Notes: generated by a model from the sequence alone, not told the origin. Numbered from the stretch's first letter, positions 33,190 to 42,843 are shown. The stretch: 64,000 bases of DNA from Apopatocola sp963618015 (GCA_963618015.1 CAVEQS010000002.1:59727-123726); one strand, 5' to 3'. Numbers and translations are program-made.

Positions 33190-34740
33190 TCATTTTTCCT
33201 TGCGCGTGATCGCGCCGAGGAGCTTGTGCAGCGGGGTCACGGCGCGGTAGTACCGGCGGTAGACCTCGCGGTAAATGCGCTCATAGAGCTTATGTTCCTC
33301 CGCGTCCGGGGTGAACGTGTCGCGAATCTGCACCATGTGGGCAATGGCATCCTCGTAGGAATCAAATTTTCCAAGCGAGACGAACGAGCAGATGGCCGCG
33401 CCGAGCGCGCAGGATTCGTGCGTCTGGATGCGGGAGACCGGCAGGCCGAACATGTTCGCCGTGATCTGGCAGATCTCCTCGCTGCGGCTGCCGCCGCCGC
33501 CGAGATAAAGGTGGCGGATCTTTTGTCCGGAGCGGCGCTCCATGCCGTACATACCATCCATGAGAGCAAAATTCAGCCCCTCGATGATGGCGCGGTACAT
33601 ATGGTATTTCGTGTGGTGGTCGGTGAAGCCGATCATCGCGCCGCGCGTATTCGGCGTGGAGAGTCCCGGCGTCCAATGCGGCAGCACGAGCAGTCCGTCG
33701 CTCCCGGCGGGGATGTCGGCGAGGTGCTTATTCAAAATTTCCTCCGCCGAGCAGCCGAGCGCCTTGGCCGCCTCGACCTCCGCCTGCGCAAAATTCTGCT
33801 TGAACCAGGTGAGCATCCAGTAGCCGCGCAGGATCTGGATTTCGGGGTTATACATATCGTTCGGCACCGCCGGGTAGGCGGGCATGAACGGCGTCGGCTC
33901 GAAGTACTTTTTGCTCGTGAACTGCACGGTGCAGCTTGTGCCGAACGAGAGCGCCGCCTGATCCTCGCGGATGACGGAAAGGCCGATCGTCTCGCAGCCC
34001 TTGTCCGAGCCGGTGGCGAGCATCGGCAGCCCCGCCGGGATGCCGGTCAGCCGCGACGCCTCCGGCGTCACGCCGCCGACCACCGAGCCGGAGGGCAGAA
34101 TCTCGCAGAGCTTATCCTGCGGAATGTCGTACACGCAGCGGGTGAGACCGTTTTTGTCCCACTTGCGATTTTTGTAGTCATAGGGAATCTTCGCCATGAG
34201 GCTCGCGCTGCTGTCGGCGATGCGACCCGTGAGACGGTAGTTGAGATAGGTGGACAGGCAGACGTATTTATCCGTTTCCTTCCAAAGCTCCGGCTCGTTC
34301 TCGGCGATCCAGTTGCAGGCCGAGGTTCGGTGGAGCATTTCGATGGTCTCCGTCATACCGGCGAGCGCAAAGAGCGCCTTGCGGTCCGCAGGAAGCGGCT
34401 TCGGGTTTTCGGCGCGGCGCTGATCCATCCAGAGAATGCAGTCGCGCAGCGGCCGCCCGTCCTTGCCCATGCAGACGGTCGTATCACGAAATACCGTCAC
34501 CGCAACGCTCGCGGCGCGCGCAAAATCCGCCGGAGACTGATCCTTCAGCCGCTGGGAGACGATGCACATATGCTCAAAATAGAAATCCGGCCGCTGCTCC
34601 GCCCAGTTTGGGTTGCGGGAATAGTAGGGCTGCTCGTAGATATCCTGCGCCGAGCAGACGATGTGTCCGGCGGTATCAAAGAGCATCGCCCGCACGCTTT
34701 GCGTCCCAACGTCAAATATCAGCGCCAATGGGTCGTTCAT
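33190..34740 (-). CDS. FGGY-family carbohydrate kinase
   Basis: 516 residues. N-terminal phosphate loop IFDVGTQSVRAMLFD, middle GTSCTVQFT region, C-terminal YLGGGGSRSEEICQITANM (adenosine-binding). It resembles xylulokinase/glycerol-kinase relatives; exact sugar not clear. Start at 34740 is 4 nt after the ppk1 stop; the ribosome site GAGG lies inside ppk1. Third gene of a polyphosphate operon, an unusual location for a sugar kinase. Confidence 0.9.
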   Translation of the reverse strand: MNDPLALIFDVGTQSVRAMLFDTAGHIVCSAQDIYEQPYYSRNPNWAEQRPDFYFEHMCIVSQRLKDQSPADFARAASVAVTVFRDTTVCMGKDGRPLRDCILWMDQRRAENPKPLPADRKALFALAGMTETIEMLHRTSACNWIAENEPELWKETDKYVCLSTYLNYRLTGRIADSSASLMAKIPYDYKNRKWDKNGLTRCVYDIPQDKLCEILPSGSVVGGVTPEASRLTGIPAGLPMLATGSDKGCETIGLSVIREDQAALSFGTSCTVQFTSKKYFEPTPFMPAYPAVPNDMYNPEIQILRGYWMLTWFKQNFAQAEVEAAKALGCSAEEILNKHLADIPAGSDGLLVLPHWTPGLSTPNTRGAMIGFTDHHTKYHMYRAIIEGLNFALMDGMYGMERRSGQKIRHLYLGGGGSRSEEICQITANMFGLPVSRIQTHESCALGAAICSFVSLGKFDSYEDAIAHMVQIRDTFTPDAEEHKLYERIYREVYRRYYRAVTPLHKLLGAITRKEK

Positions 34741-34744
34741 AGCC

Positions 34745-36928
34745 TTATGCCTCATTTCCATGCTGTTTTTTCTTGTTCGGGTGGAAGAGCCGCCAGAGCC
34801 AACCATGCTCTTTTTCCGGTGGGAGCGGTTCCACGGTCTTTTCGCCGAAGTACTCATAGAGTGTGTCATGGCTTGCCGTGCCGGGGACGGTTTCGCCGCG
34901 GGAATAGGTCCCGTCCGGCTGCATCGTCCAGCTCTTTTCGTGATCCGCGCGCAGCGCATCAAGGATGGCGAGCACGCCTTCGCGCGTTTCCGGTGTAACA
35001 CATTCGATAAACGCCTCCACGCGGCGGCGGGTGTTGCGGTTGAGCAGATCGCCGGAGCCGATAAAAATGCGCTGCTCCGCGCCCTCGCCAAAGGCAAAGA
35101 TGCGCGAATGCTCCAGATACCGCCCCACAACGCTGTGCACCGTGATGTTCTCCGTATACCCCGCGACGCCCGGCCGCAGGCAGCAGATGCCGCGGATGAA
35201 AAGCTCCGTGCGCACGCCGGCCTGCGAGGCGCGGATGAGCGCCGTCATGATGCCGATGTCGTTCATGGAATTGACCTTGATTGCGATGCGCCCGGCCTCG
35301 CCCTTGGCAATCTCTGCCTCAATGAGGGCAAGCACACGGGAGCGGTAGCTCAGCGGAGCGACCCAGAGCGCTTCCGTCTCCGGCGGCGTCTGGCCGGTGG
35401 CAAGGGCTTCAAACGTCTGCGCGGCGTCGCGCCCGACGCGCTCGTCGGACGTGATGACCGAGAGATCGGTATACTGCTCGCTCGTGACCTCGTTATAGTT
35501 GCCGGTGCCGACCTGCGTGAAGTACTGCACGCTCTCGCCGCGCTTTCGCGTAATCAGGCAAAGCTTGCTGTGCACCTTCATCTCCGGCAGGCCGTAGATG
35601 ACCTGGCAGCCGGCGTCTTCGAGCACCTCGGAATAGTCGATGTTGTTCTGCTCGTCAAACCGGGCGCGCAGCTCCAAAAGGCAGAGAACGCTCTTTCCCC
35701 GGTCGGCCGCGTAAGCGAGCGCTGCAGCGACCTTGCTGCTGGCCGAGAGCCGGTAGAGCGTGATGCGGATGGACAAAACATCCGGATCGTCCGCCGCCTC
35801 GTAGAGGTACTCCACGAACGCGCTCATGCTCTGGAACGGGTAAGAGAGCAGAAGATCCTTCTTTTCCAGATACGGGAAGAACTCACCCTTTTGCAGCTTT
35901 ACCGTCTTTTGGCTGCGGCGCTCGGCATACTTCATACCGGGCGCTTTCTTCACGCCGGAGCCGAACGAGAGATCGAACGGCAGCTTCGTGGTAAATACGT
36001 TGCTCTCGGATACCTTCAGGTCTTTTATGAGCGCCGAGCGCAGCCGCGCGGACGGCTTGCCGCCGATCACAAGGCGCACCGGCTGCTGGCGCTTGCGCTT
36101 GCGCAGCATTTTCTCCATACTGGCGCGAAAGTCCGCGTCGTACCCGCGCAGGTCGTCGTCGATGAACACGTCGGCATTCCGCGTGACCTGCAAAAGGACA
36201 GCGTCACGCACCTCCTGCTTTTTGAAAAGCTGCGGCACAAAGTGGCGCACGAGTTCCGCCGTGAGCATCACCTTCTGCCTTCCGTCCAGCTCCACAACGC
36301 GCCACGGCGGCAGCCGCAGCAGCGAAACGAGTCCCAGGCGGAAATCTTCGCTCTTGCCGATCGTCGCCGCCACATATACCTCGCGGTTAGCGATGAACGG
36401 GAACGGGTGTCCTCCGTCCACCACACGCGGCGAGAGGAGAGGGCGCAGCTCGGAAAAGTACTTTTTCGCTACAACCTCTTCGGGCTTCGTCATTTTATGA
36501 AAGTCCAGCACGTCGATCCCGGCGTCGCGCAGATCCTCCAGCAGCCGCCGGTAAATGCGCTCCTCACGCGATTGCTGCGCCGCGACCGCGGCAAGGATGG
36601 CGCTCACCTGCTCGCCGGGCGTGCGGCCGGTCTTTTCGTCCCGGTCGTCCGGCAAAAGCGCTGCGCGGTGCGTGAGCGAGCCGACACGCACCATGAAGAA
36701 CTCTTCGAGATTCGAGCGGTAAATGCCGAGGAACTTGAGCCGCTCCAAAAGCGGAACGGTCGGATCGCCTGCCTGCTCCAGCACGCGGAGATTAAATTGC
36801 AGCCAGCTCAGCTCGCGGTCAAGAAAGAGCCCCGCCGCCTTGGCCTCGGCGAGAAGCGTGTTTTCCGGCTCCGGTATTTCCGGCGCGGCGGGGGCGGTCA
36901 GTTCCGGTTCTTTTTCGGCTTGGCACAT
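34745..36928 (-). CDS. ppk1: polyphosphate kinase 1
   Basis: 727 residues. Family blocks: FLDRELSWLQFNLRVLEQA at the start, LKFLGIYRSNLEEFFMVRVG, then the phosphohistidine region KVHSKLCLITRK and VGTGNYNE in the first phospholipase-D-like domain, and a second domain with FIGSGDLLNRNTRRRVE. Makes long-chain polyphosphate from ATP. Its start overlaps the end of the upstream phosphotransferase gene by 31 nt. Confidence 0.95.
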   Translation of the reverse strand: MCQAEKEPELTAPAAPEIPEPENTLLAEAKAAGLFLDRELSWLQFNLRVLEQAGDPTVPLLERLKFLGIYRSNLEEFFMVRVGSLTHRAALLPDDRDEKTGRTPGEQVSAILAAVAAQQSREERIYRRLLEDLRDAGIDVLDFHKMTKPEEVVAKKYFSELRPLLSPRVVDGGHPFPFIANREVYVAATIGKSEDFRLGLVSLLRLPPWRVVELDGRQKVMLTAELVRHFVPQLFKKQEVRDAVLLQVTRNADVFIDDDLRGYDADFRASMEKMLRKRKRQQPVRLVIGGKPSARLRSALIKDLKVSESNVFTTKLPFDLSFGSGVKKAPGMKYAERRSQKTVKLQKGEFFPYLEKKDLLLSYPFQSMSAFVEYLYEAADDPDVLSIRITLYRLSASSKVAAALAYAADRGKSVLCLLELRARFDEQNNIDYSEVLEDAGCQVIYGLPEMKVHSKLCLITRKRGESVQYFTQVGTGNYNEVTSEQYTDLSVITSDERVGRDAAQTFEALATGQTPPETEALWVAPLSYRSRVLALIEAEIAKGEAGRIAIKVNSMNDIGIMTALIRASQAGVRTELFIRGICCLRPGVAGYTENITVHSVVGRYLEHSRIFAFGEGAEQRIFIGSGDLLNRNTRRRVEAFIECVTPETREGVLAILDALRADHEKSWTMQPDGTYSRGETVPGTASHDTLYEYFGEKTVEPLPPEKEHGWLWRLFHPNKKKQHGNEA

Positions 36929-38415
36929 TCTTTCTTCACTCCTCGGGTGATATGCTCGTTTACGGCCTGCTCCAGCGCATCCGTCACGATCTGAAGGACG
37001 CGGATGCGGGCGTATTTCTTATCCACGGATTCAATGATATGCCAGGGGGCATATTCCGTGCTCGTCTTTTGCAGCATCTCCTCGACCGCCGTTTCATAGA
37101 GCGGCCATTTCTCGCGGTTGCGCCAGTCCTCGTCGGTGATCTTCCATTGCTTCTCCGGTGTATTCTGCCGCAGCTCAAAGCGCTCGAGCTGCGTTTCGGG
37201 GTCAATATGGATCCAGAACTTGAGAACGATCGTGCCGTAATCGGCAAGCTCCTTTTCAAATTCGTTGATCTCACCGTAGGCGCGTTTCCAGTCGTCCTCC
37301 GAGCAATAGCCCTCAATGCGCTCGACCATAACGCGGCCATACCAGCTGCGGTCAAAGATCGTCACATGGCCGCTTTTGGGCAGGCGTGTCCAGAACCGCC
37401 AGAGATAGTGCCGCGCAAGCTCACCCGGCGTGGGGCTCGCGATGGGGATCACGTCAAATCCGCGCGGGTCGAGCGGATAGGCAAGACGGCGGATGTTGCC
37501 GCCCTTTCCGGCGGCGTCCCAGCCCTCATAGCAGATGACGACCGGGATGCGCTTGCGGTAAAGTTTATTATGCAGCACGGCGAGCTTTTCCTGCAGCCGC
37601 TTGAGCTCGGCCTTATATTCCTCCGGCGTCAGGCTCTTCGTGAGATCGGCATCGCGAAGCGAGGGGCCGCCGAGCAGCGGGAAAGCGTTTTCCCCTGCCT
37701 TACCAACAAAGCGGCCATCCGCGAGCGCTTTGTCGATCGTCTCGGTAACGGCGCGAAAGCCCATGAGCAGACGTTTCTTCCGGCTTCCGGCATCGAGAAT
37801 GTGCCAGTTGCCCGTCTCCTCCATAAAATCCTCGTAGGCGCGGCGGAAACGGTTATATTCCTTCTGCTGCCAGAGATCGTCCTGTGTTACGCGCCACTCG
37901 GTATCGATATCCTCGCGCAGCTGCGCGATGCGCGCGAGCTGTTCCTCGCGCGAGATGTGCAGAAAGAGCTTGATAACGATATAGCCGTTGTCGCGAAGCT
38001 GCCGCTCAAAAATTTTGCACGCCTCCACACGGCGTTCATATTCGTCCGAGGTGATCTCCCGGCGCAGGTATTTATAGACGCAGTCCTCCATCCAGCCGGT
38101 GTCCATGAAGAGGAACTTGCCGTTTTCCGGCAGGGGCTCGAAGAACTTGTGGAGGAACGGATAGCGCTCCTCGTCCTCCGGCACGCGCTTATAGACCGCC
38201 ACGCGGTAAAACCGCGGGTCCATCTCACTGATTAGCTCGTTGATGAGATGGCCTTTTCCGGCGCAGTCCCAGCCCTCTACCAGAACGATCACGGGCAGTT
38301 TGGCCGCCATGACGCTCTGCTGCTGTGCCGCAAGCTTTTCGCGAAGCCGGGCGATCTCCGCCTTGCGCTGCGCCTTATCGAGTCCGTCGTCCGACGGTTT
38401 GAAATCGTGAAGCAT
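36898..38415 (-). CDS. pap: polyphosphate:AMP phosphotransferase, two-domain PPK2
   Basis: 505 residues, tandem PPK2 domains (about 20-240 and 275-490). Walker A motifs are EGWDCAGKG and EGWDAAGKG. The C-terminal domain has the lid motif FDRSWYGRV; the N-terminal domain has MDTGWMEDCV at that position, so only the second looks fully catalytic, as in known Pap enzymes. It makes ADP from AMP and polyphosphate. GGAGG precedes the ATG. Operon with ppk1. Confidence 0.93.
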   Translation of the reverse strand: MLHDFKPSDDGLDKAQRKAEIARLREKLAAQQQSVMAAKLPVIVLVEGWDCAGKGHLINELISEMDPRFYRVAVYKRVPEDEERYPFLHKFFEPLPENGKFLFMDTGWMEDCVYKYLRREITSDEYERRVEACKIFERQLRDNGYIVIKLFLHISREEQLARIAQLREDIDTEWRVTQDDLWQQKEYNRFRRAYEDFMEETGNWHILDAGSRKKRLLMGFRAVTETIDKALADGRFVGKAGENAFPLLGGPSLRDADLTKSLTPEEYKAELKRLQEKLAVLHNKLYRKRIPVVICYEGWDAAGKGGNIRRLAYPLDPRGFDVIPIASPTPGELARHYLWRFWTRLPKSGHVTIFDRSWYGRVMVERIEGYCSEDDWKRAYGEINEFEKELADYGTIVLKFWIHIDPETQLERFELRQNTPEKQWKITDEDWRNREKWPLYETAVEEMLQKTSTEYAPWHIIESVDKKYARIRVLQIVTDALEQAVNEHITRGVKKECAKPKKNRN

Positions 38416-38507
38416 ATTTCGCGCCTCCGAGAGAAAAATCTGTTTCTATTTAGAATATCACACTGCGTTGTATCTGTCAAAACCTGCCGGGTTTTACAGG
38501 GAAAAAA

Positions 38508-38541
38508 CGGTCTCCCTTTCGGCAGCGCCGCAGGGAGACCG
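38508..38541 (-). terminator. terminator of E2-like gene
   Basis: Perfect 10-bp stem CGGTCTCCCT / AGGGAGACCG, followed on the minus strand by TTTTTT. Confidence 0.8.
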
Positions 38542-38555
38542 TTTGAGTACAAAAA

Positions 38556-39422
38556 TTATTCGGCTTTTTCCGCCGCTTCTCCGCTCTGCTCCGCCGCCTT
38601 TTCGGCGTCGAGGCTTTCGCGCTCCATGAGGTGCGGGTCGGCAAGATATTTCTTGATCTGCGCGAACGCCTGCGCCATATAGTGGCCGTTGGCGATACGC
38701 TCGTCCATCACAACGCCGAGCGGCATGCACCGGTCAAAGACGATGCCGTCCTTGCTGCGGCGCGGCACCTCGCGCATGTTGCCCATGGTGATGGCAATGC
38801 TCGTCGTGCCGAACTCGTACACGTGGTGGTAAATGTGGTTCGTGCGGATGCTCGCGAGATTGGAGATGAGAAGGCTTGCGTGGAACGGCGTCAGATCGAT
38901 GAGCGACTGCGGCAGGAGGCCATGGTTATCCAGAAACCGGATCAGGCCGATGACCGGCGGCAGGAGCCAGCGCAGCTTCGTCGTGAGGATCTTCATCGCC
39001 GTATCAAAGGCGTTGGCCTCGCCGACCTGACGGTTCTGGTCAATATAGCCGGTGATCTTCGCCTGCACATCGAATACATCGTCCGTGGGGAGAAGATCGA
39101 TCTTCGACATGGTGTCGCTGCCGTCGGGTTTGAGAACGACCATGGACACCTTGATATCCTTATGCTGGTAAATATTATGTCCCTTTATGAAGCGGTTGAG
39201 CGCGGGGTACTTCTCCAGCGTATGCAGATACGCCGTGAGCACCAGCGCAAGATGGCTGATCTGCTTTCCCTCTTTCCGCTTTTCGTTCATATAAGCACGC
39301 ATGGGCATCTCCGGGATGTCCAGCGTGATCATGTTCATTGCATCATACCGCTTCGTGAGGAAATACGGGATGAGAAAGTACATGGGGTCTTCATTTTTTA
39401 CAAGTATTCCGTCCGGGCGCAT
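38556..39422 (-). CDS. lipoyl-less 2-oxoacid dehydrogenase E2-like acyltransferase
   Basis: 288 residues with the chloramphenicol-acetyltransferase/E2 catalytic fold only; no lipoyl or peripheral-subunit domain. The E2 active-site segment normally reads DHRVxDG; here it is VVMDERIANGHYM, so the canonical His and Asp are replaced, with a nearby His instead. Related stand-alone proteins are annotated as 2-oxo acid dehydrogenase subunit E2 in Clostridia. Start 39422 follows GAGGG. No E1 or E3 gene is nearby, so a different acyl or other transferase role is likely. Confidence 0.75.
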   Translation of the reverse strand: MRPDGILVKNEDPMYFLIPYFLTKRYDAMNMITLDIPEMPMRAYMNEKRKEGKQISHLALVLTAYLHTLEKYPALNRFIKGHNIYQHKDIKVSMVVLKPDGSDTMSKIDLLPTDDVFDVQAKITGYIDQNRQVGEANAFDTAMKILTTKLRWLLPPVIGLIRFLDNHGLLPQSLIDLTPFHASLLISNLASIRTNHIYHHVYEFGTTSIAITMGNMREVPRRSKDGIVFDRCMPLGVVMDERIANGHYMAQAFAQIKKYLADPHLMERESLDAEKAAEQSGEAAEKAE

Positions 39423-39464
39423 TGTTTTCCCTCGCTTCCCTGAAAGCATAAAAATTTTGATGAA

Positions 39465-39493
39465 ATTATACCGCTCCGGCGTTTTTTTGTCAA
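39465..39493 (-). promoter_or_regulatory. promoter of E2-like gene
   Basis: Perfect consensus TTGACA, 17 nt, TATAAT on the minus strand, about 40 nt before the ATG. Confidence 0.85.
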
Positions 39494-39632
39494 TATTACG
39501 ATGCTCGGTTCACGACAAAAAATGAATTTTTTGTTAATTCGGTGGAAAGTTCACGACTTATTTACGATTTCGTATTAAAGTCTATGACAGAAGTGGGCAC
39601 AGGAATGCCCTTTTTCCCCGGAGGTCTTATTT

Positions 39633-40061
39633 ATGCGGCGTGGTTCCCCCAACCGGAATTTCTCTACCTTCATGGCCGGCCGTTACGGTGCAGACGCGCT
39701 GGGCCGGTTTCTTTCCATATGCGGATGCGTGTGCATCCTGATCTCGGTGGCCGTGCGCGGAAAGAGCGCTTTTTTCTCCGCCGTCTTTTCCACGGGGGCG
39801 CTCGCCCTGCTGATCTGGTGCTATGTGCGCATCTTCTCCCGGAAGATTGCCGCCCGGAGCGAGGAAAACCGGAAGTACCTTTCCCATCGGAACCGCTTTC
39901 TCGGCTCGTTCCGTCTGCTCAAGAGCTGCTTTCGCCAGAGGAAGGATTACGCCTTCTTCCGCTGCCCGAGCTGCAAGGAGGTCGTGCGTGTCCCCCGCGG
40001 CAAGGGAAAGATCCGCATTACGTGCCCGCGCTGCGGCTACGCCTTTGAAAAGAAAACCTAA
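39633..40061 (+). CDS. membrane protein with C-terminal zinc ribbon
   Basis: 142 residues. Two membrane helices (about 24-40 and 46-66), a basic linker (RKIAARSEENRKYLSHRNRF), then CPSC and CPRC pairs about 19 residues apart forming a zinc ribbon. CCGGAGG lies 11 nt before the ATG. A small hairpin (GGGCA / TGCCC plus TTTTT) sits in the leader at about 39597-39617. Function unknown; the pattern is common in Clostridia. Confidence 0.8.
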   Translation: MRRGSPNRNFSTFMAGRYGADALGRFLSICGCVCILISVAVRGKSAFFSAVFSTGALALLIWCYVRIFSRKIAARSEENRKYLSHRNRFLGSFRLLKSCFRQRKDYAFFRCPSCKEVVRVPRGKGKIRITCPRCGYAFEKKT

Positions 40062-40078
40062 AACTGCATAAACCACCC

Positions 40079-40108
40079 AACAGCCACGGCAAACCCGCCG
40101 TGGCTGTT
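40079..40108 (+). terminator. terminator after zinc-ribbon gene
   Basis: Perfect 12-bp stem AACAGCCACGGC with a 6-nt loop, followed by a T-rich stretch. Confidence 0.8.
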
Positions 40109-40109
40109 C

Positions 40110-40138
40110 TTGTATCTTTTTCCGGCACATGATACTAT
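40110..40138 (+). promoter_or_regulatory. promoter of the frameshifted gene
   Basis: TTGTAT, 17 nt, TACTAT, starting directly after the preceding terminator. Confidence 0.55.
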
Positions 40139-40169
40139 GGAAGCAGACTTTGAAAGAGAGTGCCCGTAT

Positions 40170-41209
40170 ATGAAACTGGATGAACTGTATGGCCGGGTCT
40201 CTGACTCGATCGCCTCGCTGGATCTTGCGCGCATCTGGCCGGGCTTTTTCCCGCTGCGTTTTGCTTTGTATGACGATGAAGCGTGCTTCTTTGATGGTGC
40301 GTATATCGAAAAGCCGGACACTTTCTGCGCCAACACTGCCATTTTGTATCACGGGGAAACGATCGCCATATGGAAGGTCGAGGGCGAGCCGGATATTTCC
40401 GTTTTGACAGCAAAGATCGTCCACAAGATGTTTCACGGCTATCAGGTGCGGCAGGGCTGGGACTGCTGGGCGGATGAGATGGACGCTCTGTACCGGTATG
40501 AATACAGCGCCGGAAATCTCGCTCTCAAGCTGCGCGAGAATGAACTGCTGCTGTCCCTGCTCGACCGTTTTGACGCGGCCGGCTTCCGGGAGCTGCTCGC
40601 CCACCGGAAACGGCGCAGCGAGAAATACCCCTTTGAGTTCTCCTACGAAAGCAAAATTGAGGAGATCGAGGGCAGCGCGACGTATGTGGAATGGATGGTT
40701 TTGCAGCAGCTGGACGAGCGCGCGGCGGCAGCGATGACGGAGCGCCTGCGCACCGCGGTGACGCAGCCGGAAGCTCTCTTCCCGATCCGCATTTCCTGTT
40801 ACTATACCGGCGCGCTTATGATCCGTGCACTGCTCGCCGCCGGAGTGTATTCTTTCACGCCGCCGGAGCGCCCCGCCATTCTGCCCGTTTTGCAGAATGT
40901 CCGTCCGTCGGACGGCGGCTTTCCCGGAAAGGATGTTCTCTTTGGCCGAGTCACCGCCGCCATGCCGCCTTCCATGAGGAAACGGAGGATATCCTCCGCT
41001 CCGCGCTGGAGCGGAACGAGGTGGTTTTAAACGGCCCGCTCGAGCTGCTCTGCGTCAACATCTACGATGCGCGCTTTTATAAAGGGTATATAATATCGAG
41101 ATACTTTCTGCAATACAGGGACGAAACCGGCGCAAAAACGATCTATGGGAATTTTGTGATACGCATGGCAAACGAAACAACGATATCCCGCGTCTATCTA
41201 TGGGAATGA
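40170..41209 (+). pseudogene. frameshifted metalloprotease-like gene of unknown family
   Basis: Starting at ATG 40170, the frame runs about 263 residues to near 40950-40965, then shifts: the continuing frame (AFHEETEDILRSALERNE through RMANETTISRVYLWE, stop 41207-41209) is -1 relative to the first. The combined product would be about 346 residues. A segment IVHKMFHGYQ resembles an HExxH metalloprotease site with Lys in place of Glu. Either an inactivating indel or a sequence error; the fragments look otherwise well conserved. Confidence 0.7.
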
Positions 41210-41273
41210 TCCCCGCCGCGCAGCGTAAATGCGGCGTACCATAAATAAATGGAATTTGCGGAGGAAGCCGGTT

Positions 41274-41753
41274 GTGATCCATTTCGAAGAAATCACGAAC
41301 GCGAATATCTGGAAGGTCTGTGCTCTGGAACCCTTCGAGGCGCAGAAGGATTTCGTTGCGGAAAACATCCAGAGTCTGGCAGAAGCCTATGCCACGCGAA
41401 ACGAGGGCAATAACGCCCTGCCGCTCGCGGTATATAACGACGCCGATCTTGTCGGCTTTATCATGATCGGCAAGGGCACCGTCGGAAACAAGGACGAAAG
41501 CGAGCTGATCCGCGAAAACTACTCTCTCTGGCGGCTGATGATCGACAAACGCTATCAGGGACGCGGTCTCGGCCGGAAGACGATCGACGCGGCCATAGCG
41601 CTGATCCGCGCCTTCCCCTTCGGGGAGGCAAAAAAGGTCTGGCTCTCCTACGAGCCGGAAAACACCCGCGCCAGAGACATTTACCGGAAATACGGGTTTA
41701 TGGAAAACGGGGAAATGTGCGGCAATGAGATCGTTGCCGTATATGAACTGTAA
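41274..41753 (+). CDS. GNAT acetyltransferase, spermidine/PaiA-like
   Basis: 159 residues from a GTG at 41274 chosen because GGAGG lies 9 nt upstream; an earlier in-frame ATG has none. Acetyl-CoA loop RYQGRGLGRK and the C-terminal YEPENTRARDIYRKYGF block fit diamine/spermidine acetyltransferases. First intact gene of a group with an NTF2-like protein and an alpha/beta hydrolase. Confidence 0.88.
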   Translation: MIHFEEITNANIWKVCALEPFEAQKDFVAENIQSLAEAYATRNEGNNALPLAVYNDADLVGFIMIGKGTVGNKDESELIRENYSLWRLMIDKRYQGRGLGRKTIDAAIALIRAFPFGEAKKVWLSYEPENTRARDIYRKYGFMENGEMCGNEIVAVYEL

Positions 41754-41777
41754 GCATTGATTGTAGAGGAACGCAGC

Positions 41778-42158
41778 ATGGATATAAAAGCCTTCTGGCG
41801 GGCAGTTCTCGCGCAGGATGAACCGAAAATCCGAACCTATTTCGCCCCGGACGCCTATGTGAACTGGCATTGCACAAACGAGCATTTCACGGTGGATGAA
41901 TTCATCATCGCCAACTGCGAATACCCCGGAGCGTGGGACGGGGTCGTGGAACGGATCGAAATACTGGACAGCCTCACCGTTACCGTCACACGCGTTTATC
42001 CGAAGGATCGGAGCCGTTCGTTCCACGTGACATCCTTTATCCAAATGGAAAACGATAAGATCGTATCCTTGGATGAATACTGGGCAGATGATGGCAGCGC
42101 GCCGCAATGGCGGCTCGATAAGCACATCGGGACACCGATAGAACGCATCGGAGAATGA
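41778..42158 (+). CDS. NTF2/SnoaL-like protein
   Basis: 126 residues with the cone-shaped NTF2 fold pattern: helix DIKAFWRAVLAQDEPKIRTYFAPDA, NWHCTNEHFTVDEFI, and the strand pair ending DNKIVSLDEYWADDG-like (here NDKIVSLDEYWADDG). AGAGGA lies upstream. Function not assignable; relatives are small-molecule isomerases or binding proteins. Confidence 0.78.
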   Translation: MDIKAFWRAVLAQDEPKIRTYFAPDAYVNWHCTNEHFTVDEFIIANCEYPGAWDGVVERIEILDSLTVTVTRVYPKDRSRSFHVTSFIQMENDKIVSLDEYWADDGSAPQWRLDKHIGTPIERIGE

Positions 42159-42159
42159 A

Positions 42160-42843
42160 ATGGACACAAAACTTTATTATCAGGAAGCCGGGACGGGCGA
42201 GCCGTTCATTTTCCTGCACGGGAACGGCGAGAGCAGCGATTATTTCCAGCACCAGATCGACTGTTTTCAAAGCCGGTACCGTGTGATTGCCGTGGATACC
42301 CGCGGCCACGGCCGGTCTCCGCGAGGGGAAGCGCCGTTTACCATTGCGCAGTTTGCCTGCGACCTTTACGATTTCATGCTGGAGCACGGGATCGTCAGGG
42401 CGATCATCCTGGGCTTTTCGGACGGCGCGAACATCGCGATGCGATTCGCCATGCAGCACCCCGATATGATAAAAGCTCTCATTTTGAACGGCGGCAATCT
42501 TGATCCGTCGGGCGTAAAGCGGCTGCCGCAGCTCTCCGTGGAGATCGGATATAAGATCGCGAGCCATTTTGCCGCCCGGTCGCCGGGCGCGAAAAAAAAC
42601 GCCGAAATGCTCGGGCTCATGGTGAACGATCCGAATATCCGGCCTTCGGAGCTCTCGCCGATCACAGCGCCGACGCTGGTGGTCTGCGGATCAAAGGATC
42701 TGATCAAAGAAGCGCACACAAGGCTGATTGCGAAAAGCCTCCCGAATGCCCAGCTCGTGATTCTCCCTGGGGATCACTTTACTGCAAATAAGCACCCGGC
42801 AGCATTTAACCGGGCTGTGGATGATTTTTTTAAAACTATTTGA
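42160..42843 (+). CDS. alpha/beta hydrolase
   Basis: 227 residues. Oxyanion segment FLHGNGESS, nucleophile elbow GFSDGA (Ser), acid Asp in CGSKDLI, His in GDHFTA. Looks catalytically intact. Its ATG lies 1 nt after the NTF2-like stop, so the genes are co-translated. Substrate unknown. Confidence 0.9.
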   Translation: MDTKLYYQEAGTGEPFIFLHGNGESSDYFQHQIDCFQSRYRVIAVDTRGHGRSPRGEAPFTIAQFACDLYDFMLEHGIVRAIILGFSDGANIAMRFAMQHPDMIKALILNGGNLDPSGVKRLPQLSVEIGYKIASHFAARSPGAKKNAEMLGLMVNDPNIRPSELSPITAPTLVVCGSKDLIKEAHTRLIAKSLPNAQLVILPGDHFTANKHPAAFNRAVDDFFKTI

